64,000 bases of DNA from Variovorax davisae. GTDB lineage: Bacteria; Pseudomonadota; Gammaproteobacteria; Burkholderiales; Burkholderiaceae_C. The stretch covers positions 248,001 to 312,000 of the forward strand of contig NZ_JASZYS010000005.1 in NCBI RefSeq assembly GCF_030316845.1, read 5' to 3'. A program made the position numbers and the translations under genes. The notes below the pieces were generated by a model that was given only the letters and a program-made list of their open reading frames with translations, had not been told where the DNA came from and made no database searches. Shown one piece after another: positions 19,766 through 28,362 of this stretch (its first letter is position 1; every line of letters starts with the position of its first letter).

Positions 19766-20917
19766 TCAGTGGAAGACCGGGATGCGCGCATTGACCGACG
19801 GCCGGTAGTGCCAGCCGCGCCGCAGCAGCGCATCGGTGCCGAGCCCCTCGGCCAGCAGCGCCTGCAGGCCGGCGGCCGCCACGGTGCAGGCCAGCGCCTG
19901 CCCTGGGCAGGCATGGCGGCCGTGGCCGAAGCCCAGCGAGCGCCGGTCGGTCCGCATCATCTCGAAGGTCGCGGGGGCGGGGTTGAGGGCCGGGTCGCGG
20001 TTGGCGGCCGCCAGCACCAGCAGCACGGCATCGCCCGGCGCCAGCGCCTGGCCCGCCACCGTGGTCGGCGCCGCGACGAAGCGCCGCGTGTTGTGGACCG
20101 CGGGGTCGTGGCGAGCGACTTCCGCCACCAGCAGGGGCATCAGGTCCAGCCGGTCGCCGATCTTCCGGCGCAGGCCCGGTTCCCGCGCCAGCGCGGCCAG
20201 GCCGTTGCCCAGCAGGCCGGCCGTGGCTTCGCAGGTCTGCGACAGCAGGCCCACCAGGTTGGCGCGCAGCGCCCGCGACAGGGGCGACGGCGCGTCGGCC
20301 TGCACGCTCGCGAGCAGGCTGCCGGCGCGGGCCGGCCGGGCTGCGACCAGCCCTTCGAAGCGGTCCATGAGCCGGGCGGCGGCGACGCTGGCCGACGCCA
20401 GCTGGCCGTTGCTCGACAGGGGCGAGAGGCAGGCGACGAAGTCGCGGGTCCATTGCGCGAGCTGCGGCAGTTCGCCGTCGGCGAAACCGAGCAGCTGCGC
20501 CACCGCACTGACCGGCAGCGCGAAGGCTCGGTCGGCCAGCGTCATGGCGGGCATGGCGGCGGCGACGCGCAGCGTGGCCGCGTGCGCCGCCGCGAGGTCG
20601 ACCCCCGCGAGCGCGCGCTGCAGCAGCGGCTTGTGGGCCGTGTGCAGCGGGCCGTCGTTCATGCGCACCAGCAGGCCGAACAGCTCGCCGGCCGGCGTGC
20701 CCGCGATGGCGCGCGGCACCGCCTCGGCCGCTGGCCGCACGCGCAGCGCCTCGTTGGCGAAGATCTCGTGCAGCACTTCGGCGCGGCTGGCGATCCAGAG
20801 CTTCAGCCTCGGGTCGAAGAGCAGCGCCGGCCCGCTGCGCAGGCCGGCGTACCAGGGGTAGGGGTTGCCGTGGGTCACGGCGGCGATCGCGTCGGTGGGC
20901 GGTGCAATGCAATTCAT
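19766..20917 (-). CDS. cytochrome P450 with altered I-helix motif
   Basis: This 383-residue soluble P450 has the heme-Cys loop FGHGRHACPGQALA near residue 335 and the K-helix ExxR in EVARHDPAVHNTRR. The I-helix reads SQTCEATAGLLGNG where canonical P450s have AGHETTANLLGNG, so the acid is kept but the usual catalytic Thr is Ala. The ATG at 20917 sits 51 bases from the divergent ArsR-type gene, which probably controls it. The length is slightly short for the family. The substrate is unknown; electrons would come from partners encoded elsewhere. Confidence 0.9.
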   Translation of the reverse strand: MNCIAPPTDAIAAVTHGNPYPWYAGLRSGPALLFDPRLKLWIASRAEVLHEIFANEALRVRPAAEAVPRAIAGTPAGELFGLLVRMNDGPLHTAHKPLLQRALAGVDLAAAHAATLRVAAAMPAMTLADRAFALPVSAVAQLLGFADGELPQLAQWTRDFVACLSPLSSNGQLASASVAAARLMDRFEGLVAARPARAGSLLASVQADAPSPLSRALRANLVGLLSQTCEATAGLLGNGLAALAREPGLRRKIGDRLDLMPLLVAEVARHDPAVHNTRRFVAAPTTVAGQALAPGDAVLLVLAAANRDPALNPAPATFEMMRTDRRSLGFGHGRHACPGQALACTVAAAGLQALLAEGLGTDALLRRGWHYRPSVNARIPVFH

Positions 20918-20933
20918 GCCCCGCAGTCTGGAC

Positions 20934-20962
20934 TTTTCATGCCGACACGCTTCGTCTACGAT
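20934..20962 (+). promoter_or_regulatory. possible promoter of the ArsR-type gene (near-leaderless)
   Basis: TTTTCA (20934-20939) and TACGAT (20957-20962) are separated by 17 bases, each matching four of six sigma-70 consensus positions. Transcription would begin about at the ATG at 20969, giving a leaderless or nearly leaderless mRNA. No Shine-Dalgarno sequence precedes that ATG, which agrees. Confidence 0.3.
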
Positions 20963-20968
20963 CGAAAT

Positions 20969-21664
20969 ATGGATGCCGCCTCCACCGCCGATTCCCATCT
21001 CTCGCGCCTGGCGAGCGCGATCGCCGAGCCCGCGCGCTCGCGCATGCTGTGCTGTCTCATGGACGGCCATGCCCGCACCGCGACCGACCTCGCCGCCGTC
21101 GCCGAGGTCGCGGCGTCCACCGCCAGCGCGCACCTGGCGCGCCTCAAGGAGCAGCGGCTGGTCCATGCGGTGGCGCAGGGCAAGCACCGCTATTTCCGGC
21201 TCGCGGGGCCCGAGGTGGCGGCCGCGCTCGAGGGCCTGCTGGTGGTGGCCGGCGCGCCGCGCGGCGAGTTCCGCCCGACCACGCCCAGCCGGCTGCGCGC
21301 CGCGCGCACCTGCTACGACCACATGGCCGGCAGCGCCGGGGTGGCGCTGCACGACAGCCTGCATGCCCAGGACTGGCTGCGGGCGACGTCCGAGGGCGGC
21401 GACTACGTGCTCACGCCGGCGGGCGCCCTGGCCCTCGAGAGCCTGGGCCTGGACGTGGCGCAGGCGCGCGCCGCCCGGCGCCGCTTCGCCTGTGCCTGCC
21501 TCGACTGGAGCGAGCGCCGGCCCCACCTGGGCGGTGCGCTGGGGGCGGCCTGCCTGCAGCTGTCGCTGCGCCGCGGCTGGGTGCGGCAGGACCTCGACGG
21601 CCGGGCGCTGGCCCTGACGCCCAAGGCCGCGCGCGAGATGCCGGAGCTGTTCGGGCTGGCCTGA
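20969..21664 (+). CDS. ArsR-family winged-helix transcriptional regulator
   Basis: This 231-residue regulator has an N-terminal ArsR-type winged helix (about residues 8-90): AIAEPARSRMLCCLMDGHAR, TATDLAAVAEVAASTASAHL and HRYFRLAG. A longer C-terminal half follows that includes CLDWSERRPHLGGALGAAC. This long ArsR subtype occurs widely in Proteobacteria without metal-binding Cys pairs in the DNA-recognition helix. The ATG at 20969 is preferred; an ATG at 20939 would add ten residues. It is divergent from the P450 gene, the likely target. Confidence 0.88.
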   Translation: MDAASTADSHLSRLASAIAEPARSRMLCCLMDGHARTATDLAAVAEVAASTASAHLARLKEQRLVHAVAQGKHRYFRLAGPEVAAALEGLLVVAGAPRGEFRPTTPSRLRAARTCYDHMAGSAGVALHDSLHAQDWLRATSEGGDYVLTPAGALALESLGLDVAQARAARRRFACACLDWSERRPHLGGALGAACLQLSLRRGWVRQDLDGRALALTPKAAREMPELFGLA

Positions 21665-21676
21665 GCGTCTGTCGGC

Positions 21677-23194
21677 CTACTGGAACGCCACTTCGGCGAA
21701 GCTGCGCAGCTTGCGGCTGTGCAGCCGGCTGGAGCCTTCCTGGCGCAGGATGTCGATCGCCGCCATGCCGATGCGCAGGTGCTGCTCGACCCGTTCGCGG
21801 TAGAACTGGTTGGCCATGCCCGGCAGCTTGATCTCGCCATGCAGCGGCTTGTCGCTCACGCACAGCAAGGTGCCGTAGGGCACCCGGAAGCGGAAGCCGT
21901 TGGCCGCGATGGTGGCGCTTTCCATGTCGAGCGCGACCGCCCGGCTCTGGCTGAAGCGCCGCTGCGGCTGGTTGCCCGGCAGCAGCTCCCAGTTGCGGTT
22001 GTCGGTGCTGGCCACGGTGCCGGTGCGCATGATCTTCTTGAGCTCGGTGCCCTGGGTGCCGGTGACCTCGGCCACCGCCTTCTCCAGCGCCAGCTGGATC
22101 TCGGACAGCGCCGGGATCGGCACCCACAGCGGCAGCTCCTCGTCGAGCACGTGGTCCTCGCGCACATAGGCGTGCGCGAGCACGTAGTCGCCCAGCTGCT
22201 GCCCCTGGCGCAGGCCGGCGCAGTGGCCGAGCATGACCCAGGCGTGCGGCCGCAGCACCGCCACGTGGTCGGTGATGGTCTTGGCGTTGGCCGGCCCGAC
22301 GCCGATGTTCACCATGCTGATGCCGGTGCAGTCCTCGCGCACCAGGTGGTAGCCGGGCATCTGCGGCAGGCGCGGCGGCGGCGTGCCCTGCGAGCCGTCG
22401 AGCAGCTCGCCGTACAGCGTGCTCGAACCCGCCGCCAGCCCGCGTCGCCGCGTGACCACGTTGCCGGGCTCGATGAAGGCGATGTACTCGCTGTGCTCGT
22501 CGGTCATGGCCTCGTGGCCGAGGCGCACGAACTCGTCGATGTAGAACTGGTAGTTGGTGAACAGCACGAAGTTCTGGAACCACTCGGGCGCCGTGCCGCT
22601 GTAGTGGCGCAGCCGGTGCAGCGAGTAGTCGACCCGCGCCGCCGTGAAGAGCGACAGCGGCTGCGCCTCGCCGGCCTTGGCCTCGTAGGTGCCGTTGGCG
22701 ATGCCGTCGTCCATCGCGCCGAGGTCGGGGAGGTCGAACACGTCGCGCATCAGCGCCCGGCGCTCGGCGCTCATGGTGCCCTCGATGTGGTCGTTCTCGG
22801 CGAAGGAGAAATGGATCGGGATCGGCTGCGTGCTGGTGCCGATCTCCAGTTCGACCTGGTGGTTCTCGAGCAGCAGGCGGAACTGGTCGCGGTAGTAGCG
22901 CGAGAACAGGTCGGGCCGGGTCAGCGTGGTCTCGAAGCGGCCGGGCCCGGAGACGAAGCCGTAGCTCAGCCCGGCATTGGCCGCCGGCGTGCGGCGCGAG
23001 ACGGTGTGGGTGTGGACCCGCACGAAGGGGTAGCAGGCCCGCACCCGGCCCGGCAGGCTCTCGCCGGCCACGAAGCGCAGCATCGCGTTGCGCAGGTGCT
23101 GCAGGCCGCCGTTGTAGATCAGGCGGACTTGCTCGAGGGCGGCATCGGGATCGGTGAAGCGGGCGGGCGCGATGAAGGCGGGCATGTAGGGCAT
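21677..23194 (-). CDS. amn: AMP nucleosidase
   Basis: This 505-residue enzyme would cleave AMP to adenine and ribose 5-phosphate, serving purine balance. The N-terminal Amn-specific domain is followed by a phosphorylase-type catalytic domain with NIGVGPANAKTITDHVAVLR, VMLGHCAGLRQGQQLGDYVL and the purine-site segment ALDMESATIAANGFRF. The ATG at 23194 begins MPYMPAF. It follows gor on the same strand with a 14-base gap and is probably co-transcribed. Confidence 0.93.
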   Translation of the reverse strand: MPYMPAFIAPARFTDPDAALEQVRLIYNGGLQHLRNAMLRFVAGESLPGRVRACYPFVRVHTHTVSRRTPAANAGLSYGFVSGPGRFETTLTRPDLFSRYYRDQFRLLLENHQVELEIGTSTQPIPIHFSFAENDHIEGTMSAERRALMRDVFDLPDLGAMDDGIANGTYEAKAGEAQPLSLFTAARVDYSLHRLRHYSGTAPEWFQNFVLFTNYQFYIDEFVRLGHEAMTDEHSEYIAFIEPGNVVTRRRGLAAGSSTLYGELLDGSQGTPPPRLPQMPGYHLVREDCTGISMVNIGVGPANAKTITDHVAVLRPHAWVMLGHCAGLRQGQQLGDYVLAHAYVREDHVLDEELPLWVPIPALSEIQLALEKAVAEVTGTQGTELKKIMRTGTVASTDNRNWELLPGNQPQRRFSQSRAVALDMESATIAANGFRFRVPYGTLLCVSDKPLHGEIKLPGMANQFYRERVEQHLRIGMAAIDILRQEGSSRLHSRKLRSFAEVAFQ

Positions 23195-23208
23195 GAAGCC
23201 ATTGTGGC

Positions 23209-24564
23209 TCAGCCCGGCATCGGTTCGCGCATCGTCACGAACTCCTCGGCCACCGTCGGATGGACGCCGATGGTGCTGTCGAACATCGCCTTGGTGGCGC
23301 CCGCGCGCATGGCGACCGCGAAGCCCTGCACGATCTCGCCGGCGTCGGGGCCGACCATGTGCAGGCCGACCACGCGGTCGCTGGCCTTGTCGACGATCAG
23401 CTTCATGAAGGTGCGCTCGGCGCTGCCCGACAGCGTGTGGCGCAACGCGCGGAATTCGCTCGAATACAGCGTGACCGCGCCGAACTTCGCGCGCGCGGCG
23501 GCCTCCGTGTAGCCGCAGCTGCCGATGTTCGGGTGGGTGAAGACGGCGGTCGGCGTGTAGTCGTAGTCGAGCTGGCGCTTGCCGCTGCCGAACAGCGCAT
23601 CGACCACCACCATCGCCTCGGCCAGCGCCACCGGCGTGAGCTGCTGCCGGGTCGACACATCGCCCACCGCGTAGACCGAGGGCACCGAGCTGCGGTAGCG
23701 CGCATCGACCTCGACCCGGCCCTGGGCATCGAGCGCGATGCCGGCCGCCTCCAGGCCCATGCCCTGGGTGTTCGGCACCCGGCCGGTGGCGAACAGGATC
23801 GTGTCGGCCTCGACCCGCTGGCCGCGCGACAGGATCGCGCAGAGGCCGCTGTCGAGGCGGCGGATCGAGGCGATCTCGGTGTTGAAGCGGATGTCGACGC
23901 CGGTGCGCCGCATCTCCTTGGCCAGGAATTCGCGGATGTCTTCGTCGAAATCGCTCAGCAGGTGCGCACTGCGCTGCAATTGGACCACCTCGGCGCCGAG
24001 GCCGTTGAAGATCGATGCGAACTCGCAGGCGATGTAGCCGCCGCCCACCACCAGCAGCCGCTTCGGGAAGGGGTCGAGGTCGAACATCGCATCGGAGACG
24101 ACGACGTGTTCGCGGCCGGGCAGCTCGGGCACGAAGGGCATGCCGCCAGTCGCAAGCAGCACGTGCTGGGTGGTGAAGCGGCGCTCGCCGACCTGGACCG
24201 TATGCGCATCCGCCAGCTGCGCCCAGCCGTGGACCAGGGTCGCGCCGGCGCCTTCCAGCAGGCTGCGGTAGACCTCGTTGAGGCGCTGGATCTCGCGCGC
24301 CCGGTTGCTTTTCAGGCGCTTCCAGTCGAATCGGCGTTCGCCCAGGTCCCAGCCGAAGCCAGCGGCCTCCTCGAAGGCCTCGGCGTAACCGGCGGCGTAG
24401 CTGTAGAGCTTCTTGGGAATGCAGCCGACGTTGACGCAGGTGCCGCCCAGTTCCGCGCATTCGGCCACCGCCACGCGGGCGCCGCGCTGGGCGGCCATGC
24501 GGGCGGCGCGCACGCCGCCGCTGCCGCCGCCGATGACGAACAGGTCGAAGTCGTAGGTGCGCAT
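23209..24564 (-). CDS. gor: glutathione-disulfide reductase
   Basis: This 451-residue FAD/NADPH enzyme reduces oxidised glutathione in the cytoplasm. It shows the FAD-binding GGGSGG near residue 12, the redox disulfide GGTCVNVGC (Cys43 and Cys48), the NADPH-binding VVGGGYIACEFASIFNGLG, and the C-terminal catalytic His in GVHPTVAEEF. The ATG at 24564 has an AAGGAG-like site upstream; the open frame further upstream overlaps the DUF6600 gene and is not coding. Its neighbour is amn downstream. Confidence 0.95.
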   Translation of the reverse strand: MRTYDFDLFVIGGGSGGVRAARMAAQRGARVAVAECAELGGTCVNVGCIPKKLYSYAAGYAEAFEEAAGFGWDLGERRFDWKRLKSNRAREIQRLNEVYRSLLEGAGATLVHGWAQLADAHTVQVGERRFTTQHVLLATGGMPFVPELPGREHVVVSDAMFDLDPFPKRLLVVGGGYIACEFASIFNGLGAEVVQLQRSAHLLSDFDEDIREFLAKEMRRTGVDIRFNTEIASIRRLDSGLCAILSRGQRVEADTILFATGRVPNTQGMGLEAAGIALDAQGRVEVDARYRSSVPSVYAVGDVSTRQQLTPVALAEAMVVVDALFGSGKRQLDYDYTPTAVFTHPNIGSCGYTEAAARAKFGAVTLYSSEFRALRHTLSGSAERTFMKLIVDKASDRVVGLHMVGPDAGEIVQGFAVAMRAGATKAMFDSTIGVHPTVAEEFVTMREPMPG

Positions 24565-24617
24565 GGAAACTCCTTCGCGCCGACTGTAGCCGGCGCGGGG
24601 CGTTCCTGCTGCGCGGC

Positions 24618-26540
24618 CTACGGGCGGTCCGGCTGCGGCGGCTGGCCCGGCACCGGCAGGCCGCTGCGCTGCGGGCCGCGCGACTCGCCAGGTCCCCGGG
24701 GCTGCTGCTGCATCTGCTGGGCGCGTTGCTGCACTTCCTGCGCCTGGCGCATCGCGTTCGCCTGCTGCGCCTGCTGGGCTTGCAGCATCTGCATCTGCTG
24801 TTGCGCCTGCATCTGTTGCTGCGCGCGCTGGGCCTGCATCTGCTGCATCGCCTGCATCTGCTGGGCCTGCGCCTGGGCCGCGCGCTGCTGGGCCTCCTGC
24901 TGCAGGTGCATGGCCTGCTGCTGAGCCTGTGCCTGCGCCTGGACGGCGCGTTGCTGGGTCTCGATCTGCTGGCGCTGCGCCTGCTGCATCTGCAGCGCCT
25001 GCTGCTGTTGCAGTTGCTGGGCTTGTTGCAGCCGCTGTGCCTGCTGTTGCTGCTGGGCCTGCTGCATCTGCTGCGCCTGCACCGCGCGCTGCTGCAGTTG
25101 CTGTTGCTGTTGCAGCTGCGGAGCCTGCTGGAACTGCGGCGTCTGCTGCATCTGCTGGGCCTGCTGCAGCTGCTGGAATTGCCGCAGTTGCAGCGCGGCC
25201 TGGGGCGGCGGCGGTGTGCCGGGGCGGCCGAAGCCGCCATGGCCCCGGTCGCCGGGCGGCACCGGCGCGCCCATGCCGGCGGGCACGCCCGTCAGCTGGC
25301 TGGGCGGCAGCCGGACCATGTCGCGCCGGCCGGTCGGGCCGCGACCGAAGGCGTCGGTGGGGACCACCGTGACGGCGCCGGGCAGCTGCTGGTTGGCGAA
25401 GCCGCCGTTGCGCGCCGCCAGCTGCCGCTGGAAGGCGGCCCGGTTGGCCTCGTCGACATAGCGCTGGCTGGCGCGGTAGCCCGGCCGCCAGGGTTCGCCG
25501 GGCGCCAGCGGGAACCAGCCGACGCCGTGGCGGCCGTTGCCGATCGCGAGGTTGGCGCTGGCGGCACCGCCGACGAAGCCGACCAGCGCCGGCGCGTAGA
25601 CCGGGCGCGCCTGCCGCGGCCCGGGCACCCAGCCCCAGCGCGGACCGATGCGGGCCCAGCGTCCGTAATGGGCGGGCGCGAAGCCCCAGGGCGCGGCATC
25701 GATCCAGGTCCAGCCCCAGGGCGCCACCTCGACCCATTGGCCGTCGCGGTAGGGCGCCCAGTCGGCGTCGACATTGCGCGGATACCAGACGCTGCCGTAG
25801 CCCGGGTCGTTCTGCCAGTCGCCGTAGGCGTCCAGCTGCTGGTAGCCGACCACGTCGCGCGAGACGTAGCGCGCCGAGATCGACTGGTCCTCGATGCGAT
25901 CCCGCTCGGCCACCCAGCGATCGAAGCCCGTGCCGGTGCGCACCGCGGCGCCGCTCGCGGCCTCGAGGTTGCGACCCGAGATGGTGAGCTGCTGCCGTGC
26001 GCCGACGGCGACCGACTCGCCCCCTTCGCCGAACAGCGTCACCTGGCCGGCCGCCACGGTGACCCGGGTCGTGCCGGCCGCCGGGTCGGTCTCGATGCGG
26101 TAGTCGCCGGGGCCGTCGATCACCATGGCGAGGTTCGCGGTGTCGACCTCGATGCGCTGGCCCGCCAGGTCCTCGCGCACGCGCAGTTGCAGCCGCCCCT
26201 GGGCGGCGGTGATGCGGGCGGTGTCGTCGTCGAGCTCGGACAGGGTGATGGCGGTCTGCTCGTCGAGGCGCAGCGCCGTGGCGCCCAGCGACAGCTCGGC
26301 CCGCGCATTGCGGTCGGTCCAGAGGCGGTCGCCGGTGGTGATCGGGCGATTCGGGCCCAGCTCGAACCAGTCGTCGGCGCCGGCCGGCGAGAAGCTCACC
26401 GTGCCCTGCTGATCGTTCAGGCGGCCGACCCGGCCGGGCGGGTCTGGCTGGGCCAGCGCCGGGAGCCCGGCGAGCAGCAACGCCAGGGCGAGCAGCCAGC
26501 GGGCCGCGCGGCCGGAAAGGAGGGGGTCAAGGTGCATCAT
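24618..26540 (-). CDS. secreted FecR/DUF6600-type protein with Gln-rich C-terminus
   Basis: The signal peptide WLLALALLLAGLPALAQ ends near residue 33. A FecR-like domain follows (about 40-200: DWFELGPNRPITTGDRLWTD and similar). A Trp/Tyr/Gly-rich DUF6600 region (about 220-330) contains YGSVWYPRNVDADWAPYRDG and VAPWGWTWIDAAPWGFAP. From about residue 447 to 613 the chain is nearly all Gln, Ala and Met with short breaks. The start is ATG 26540 or 26537; GTG 26567 is possible. The function is unknown; the protein is probably periplasmic or outer-membrane-associated. Total length is 640 residues. Confidence 0.8.
   Translation of the reverse strand: MMHLDPLLSGRAARWLLALALLLAGLPALAQPDPPGRVGRLNDQQGTVSFSPAGADDWFELGPNRPITTGDRLWTDRNARAELSLGATALRLDEQTAITLSELDDDTARITAAQGRLQLRVREDLAGQRIEVDTANLAMVIDGPGDYRIETDPAAGTTRVTVAAGQVTLFGEGGESVAVGARQQLTISGRNLEAASGAAVRTGTGFDRWVAERDRIEDQSISARYVSRDVVGYQQLDAYGDWQNDPGYGSVWYPRNVDADWAPYRDGQWVEVAPWGWTWIDAAPWGFAPAHYGRWARIGPRWGWVPGPRQARPVYAPALVGFVGGAASANLAIGNGRHGVGWFPLAPGEPWRPGYRASQRYVDEANRAAFQRQLAARNGGFANQQLPGAVTVVPTDAFGRGPTGRRDMVRLPPSQLTGVPAGMGAPVPPGDRGHGGFGRPGTPPPPQAALQLRQFQQLQQAQQMQQTPQFQQAPQLQQQQQLQQRAVQAQQMQQAQQQQQAQRLQQAQQLQQQQALQMQQAQRQQIETQQRAVQAQAQAQQQAMHLQQEAQQRAAQAQAQQMQAMQQMQAQRAQQQMQAQQQMQMLQAQQAQQANAMRQAQEVQQRAQQMQQQPRGPGESRGPQRSGLPVPGQPPQPDRP
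24700..25200 (-). repeat. CAG/CAA-type repeat coding the Gln-rich tail
   Basis: This is a long low-complexity stretch of CTG/TTG/CTGCTG on the plus strand, CAG/CAA/CAGATG on the coding strand, encoding Q, QQ, AQ, QM and LQ units. It reads open in several frames, which creates long false open frames on the opposite strand. Repeat expansion or contraction by codons would be tolerated. Confidence 0.8.
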
Positions 26541-26687
26541 CGAGGGCTTTCTTTCGTCTCTTTGCACTCAACGCGCTACAGCGGATGCGCGACGGCATCC
26601 GCTTTGCAAAGCAAGGAAATATTTGGCCCTTGCAGGCAACCGCGTGTAAGCCGAGCTTGCGCCCGGCTGCAGGTCGACCGCGCCTTC

Positions 26688-27821
26688 TCAGGGCGTGGCG
26701 GCGGCCGCCACCTTCCGGTGGCTCAGGAAGAAGCGCAGCATCTCCGCGCTCGCATCCGGCCCCGAAGGGTCGGTGTAGGAGCCGCGCGCGCTGCCCCCCG
26801 ACCAGGCGTGGCCGGCGCCGTGCAGAAGCCACTGCTCGACCGCCGCCCGGCCGCGCGCGTCCACATGCACGCGGCGGGTGAAGGCGCGGCCCTGCGGCGA
26901 CCGGCCGTCCGACGCCTGCACCCGCGTGGCGGCGCCGTCCTGGGCGGCCAGCGCGGCCCGGACCACCGCCTCGCCGTTGCGGGCGTGGACGGTGCCGTCG
27001 GCATCGCCATGGAAGACGATGGTGGGCACGCCCGGGCCGTCCGTCGCGCCCGAGGCGGCCGCGGCGGGCCCGTTCTTCATCGCGGCCATGGCCGACATCA
27101 GGTCGCTGGCCGCACCGCTCGGCAGCCCCGAGTGCACGCCGACCGCCGCGAAGAGGTCCGGGTAGCTGCGCCCCAGGATGTCGGCCATCGCACCGCCGGC
27201 CGACAGGCCGGCCACGTAGACGCGCTCGGGGTCGATGTCGTGGGCGTCGATCACCGACTGGGTCAGCGCGGCCAGCAGGGCCGGCTCGCCGCGCCCGCGC
27301 CGCTGGTGCTGCGACTTGAACCAGTTCCAGCACTTGGAGGCGTTGGCATGCTGGGTCTGGGCCGGGTAGAGGACCAGGAAGCCGTGCTCTCGCGCCAGCT
27401 GGTTCATCTGCGTGCCGGCCGCGAAGTCGTCGGGGTTCTGGGTGCACCCATGCAGCATCACGACCAGCGGGCGAGGGCCCGCGGCCTGCGTGCCGGGGAC
27501 GAAGAGCTTGTAGGCAATGGGGCGGTGCTGGTGGGCGAACACGCCGTCGCTCCACTGCTCCACGCCGGTTTCGCGCGCCGGTGGCGGCGCCGCCGGCGGC
27601 GTTTCAGGCGCGGGTGCGGGCTCGACGAAGCGCGCCTCGACATCGAGGACCCGGGCCTCGTCGTTCGCCGCCGGGGTGGCGGTCGCCCGGTCGGTGGCGC
27701 GGGTGGCTGCGTCGGCGCCGCCGCCCAGGGCGCGCTGGATCGCCCGCGTCGCCTCCTGCAGCTGGCCGACCTGGGTCAGTTGGGTGGCCTTGCGCATCAG
27801 TCGTTCGAACAGGGGATTCAT
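26688..27821 (-). CDS. PHB depolymerase-family esterase
   Basis: This 377-residue alpha/beta hydrolase belongs to the PHB-depolymerase (esterase PHB) family. The oxyanion region VVMLHGCTQNPDDFAAGT, the nucleophile Ser207 in GLSAGGAM, Asp275 in HGDADGTV and His338 in GAGHAW form the expected triad. There is no signal peptide; the N-terminus is the family-typical helical MNPLFERLMRKATQL, so it is probably intracellular or non-classically exported. The ATG at 27821 is 37 bases after the ribbon-helix-helix gene on the same strand, which suggests a two-gene unit. Confidence 0.9.
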   Translation of the reverse strand: MNPLFERLMRKATQLTQVGQLQEATRAIQRALGGGADAATRATDRATATPAANDEARVLDVEARFVEPAPAPETPPAAPPPARETGVEQWSDGVFAHQHRPIAYKLFVPGTQAAGPRPLVVMLHGCTQNPDDFAAGTQMNQLAREHGFLVLYPAQTQHANASKCWNWFKSQHQRRGRGEPALLAALTQSVIDAHDIDPERVYVAGLSAGGAMADILGRSYPDLFAAVGVHSGLPSGAASDLMSAMAAMKNGPAAAASGATDGPGVPTIVFHGDADGTVHARNGEAVVRAALAAQDGAATRVQASDGRSPQGRAFTRRVHVDARGRAAVEQWLLHGAGHAWSGGSARGSYTDPSGPDASAEMLRFFLSHRKVAAAATP

Positions 27822-27858
27822 GGGGAGCCTTGGAGAGAGAAAAATGAAGGGGAGGGCC

Positions 27859-28284
27859 TCAACGCAGCCGATCGGCCAGCGCGGCCTTGACCGCGGCGCT
27901 CGCATGCAGGGCGCCGAGCACCGTGACGGACCCGATGGTTTCGAGCGCCAGTTCGGGCGTGACGTCGGCCGAGATGGTGGCCAGGCCGAGCACCCGGATC
28001 TCCAGCTTCTCGCCGGCCCGGCGCACCGCCTCGAGGTCGGCGGCGCTGAACTGCTGCAGCCCGAGCACCAGCATCTTGCGGGCCACCACCTGCTTCAGCG
28101 CCTCGCCGTGGGCCGTCAGTTGGTTGCGGATCGCGGTGCGGATGAAGTCGGTGCGATTCGAATAGAAGCCCTCCGCCACCAGCAGGTCGATCTGGCCGAG
28201 GTCGACGTAGCCGAGGTTGATGGTGATCTTCTCGGCTTCGGGCAATTTGGGCCGCGGGGGCGGAAGAGGGGTGTGGATTTGCAT
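27859..28284 (-). CDS. ribbon-helix-helix (CopG/Arc-type) regulator
   Basis: This 141-residue protein has a ribbon-helix-helix pattern in residues about 19-58 (KITINLGYVDLGQIDLLV, then YSNRTDFIRTAIRNQL). A C-terminal part of about 80 residues is rich in Leu/Ala/Val and could be for ligand binding or oligomerisation. It precedes the PHB-depolymerase-like gene by 37 bases. A 38-base nested palindrome of GGATGG hexamers lies at 28289-28326, immediately upstream, overlapping its ribosome-binding site; autoregulation is a natural inference. Confidence 0.8.
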   Translation of the reverse strand: MQIHTPLPPPRPKLPEAEKITINLGYVDLGQIDLLVAEGFYSNRTDFIRTAIRNQLTAHGEALKQVVARKMLVLGLQQFSAADLEAVRRAGEKLEIRVLGLATISADVTPELALETIGSVTVLGALHASAAVKAALADRLR

Positions 28285-28288
28285 GTCG

Positions 28289-28326
28289 CCATCCTACCAC
28301 CATCCGTGTGGATGGTGTTGGGATGG
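28289..28326. promoter_or_regulatory. nested palindrome with four GGATGG half-sites (probable operator)
   Basis: CCATCC occurs at 28289-28294 and 28300-28305, and its complement GGATGG at 28310-28315 and 28321-28326. The arms are symmetrical around GTGT (28306-28309), and 15 of 17 arm positions match. Four evenly spaced hexamers (11, 10 and 11 bases apart) suit cooperative binding of ribbon-helix-helix dimers. It sits between the divergent regulator and rhodanese genes, and the left hexamer overlaps the AGGA ribosome-binding site of the regulator. Confidence 0.7.
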
Positions 28327-28362
28327 TAAATCCCTGCCCGCAACTTGGTGAAGAATCAGGGC

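Noticed and set aside
24726..27890. 1054-codon open frame on the plus strand, rich in Leu and His
   Set aside because: It is the antisense of the Gln-rich and PHB-depolymerase-like genes; its composition reflects the CAG-type repeat and no domain is visible.
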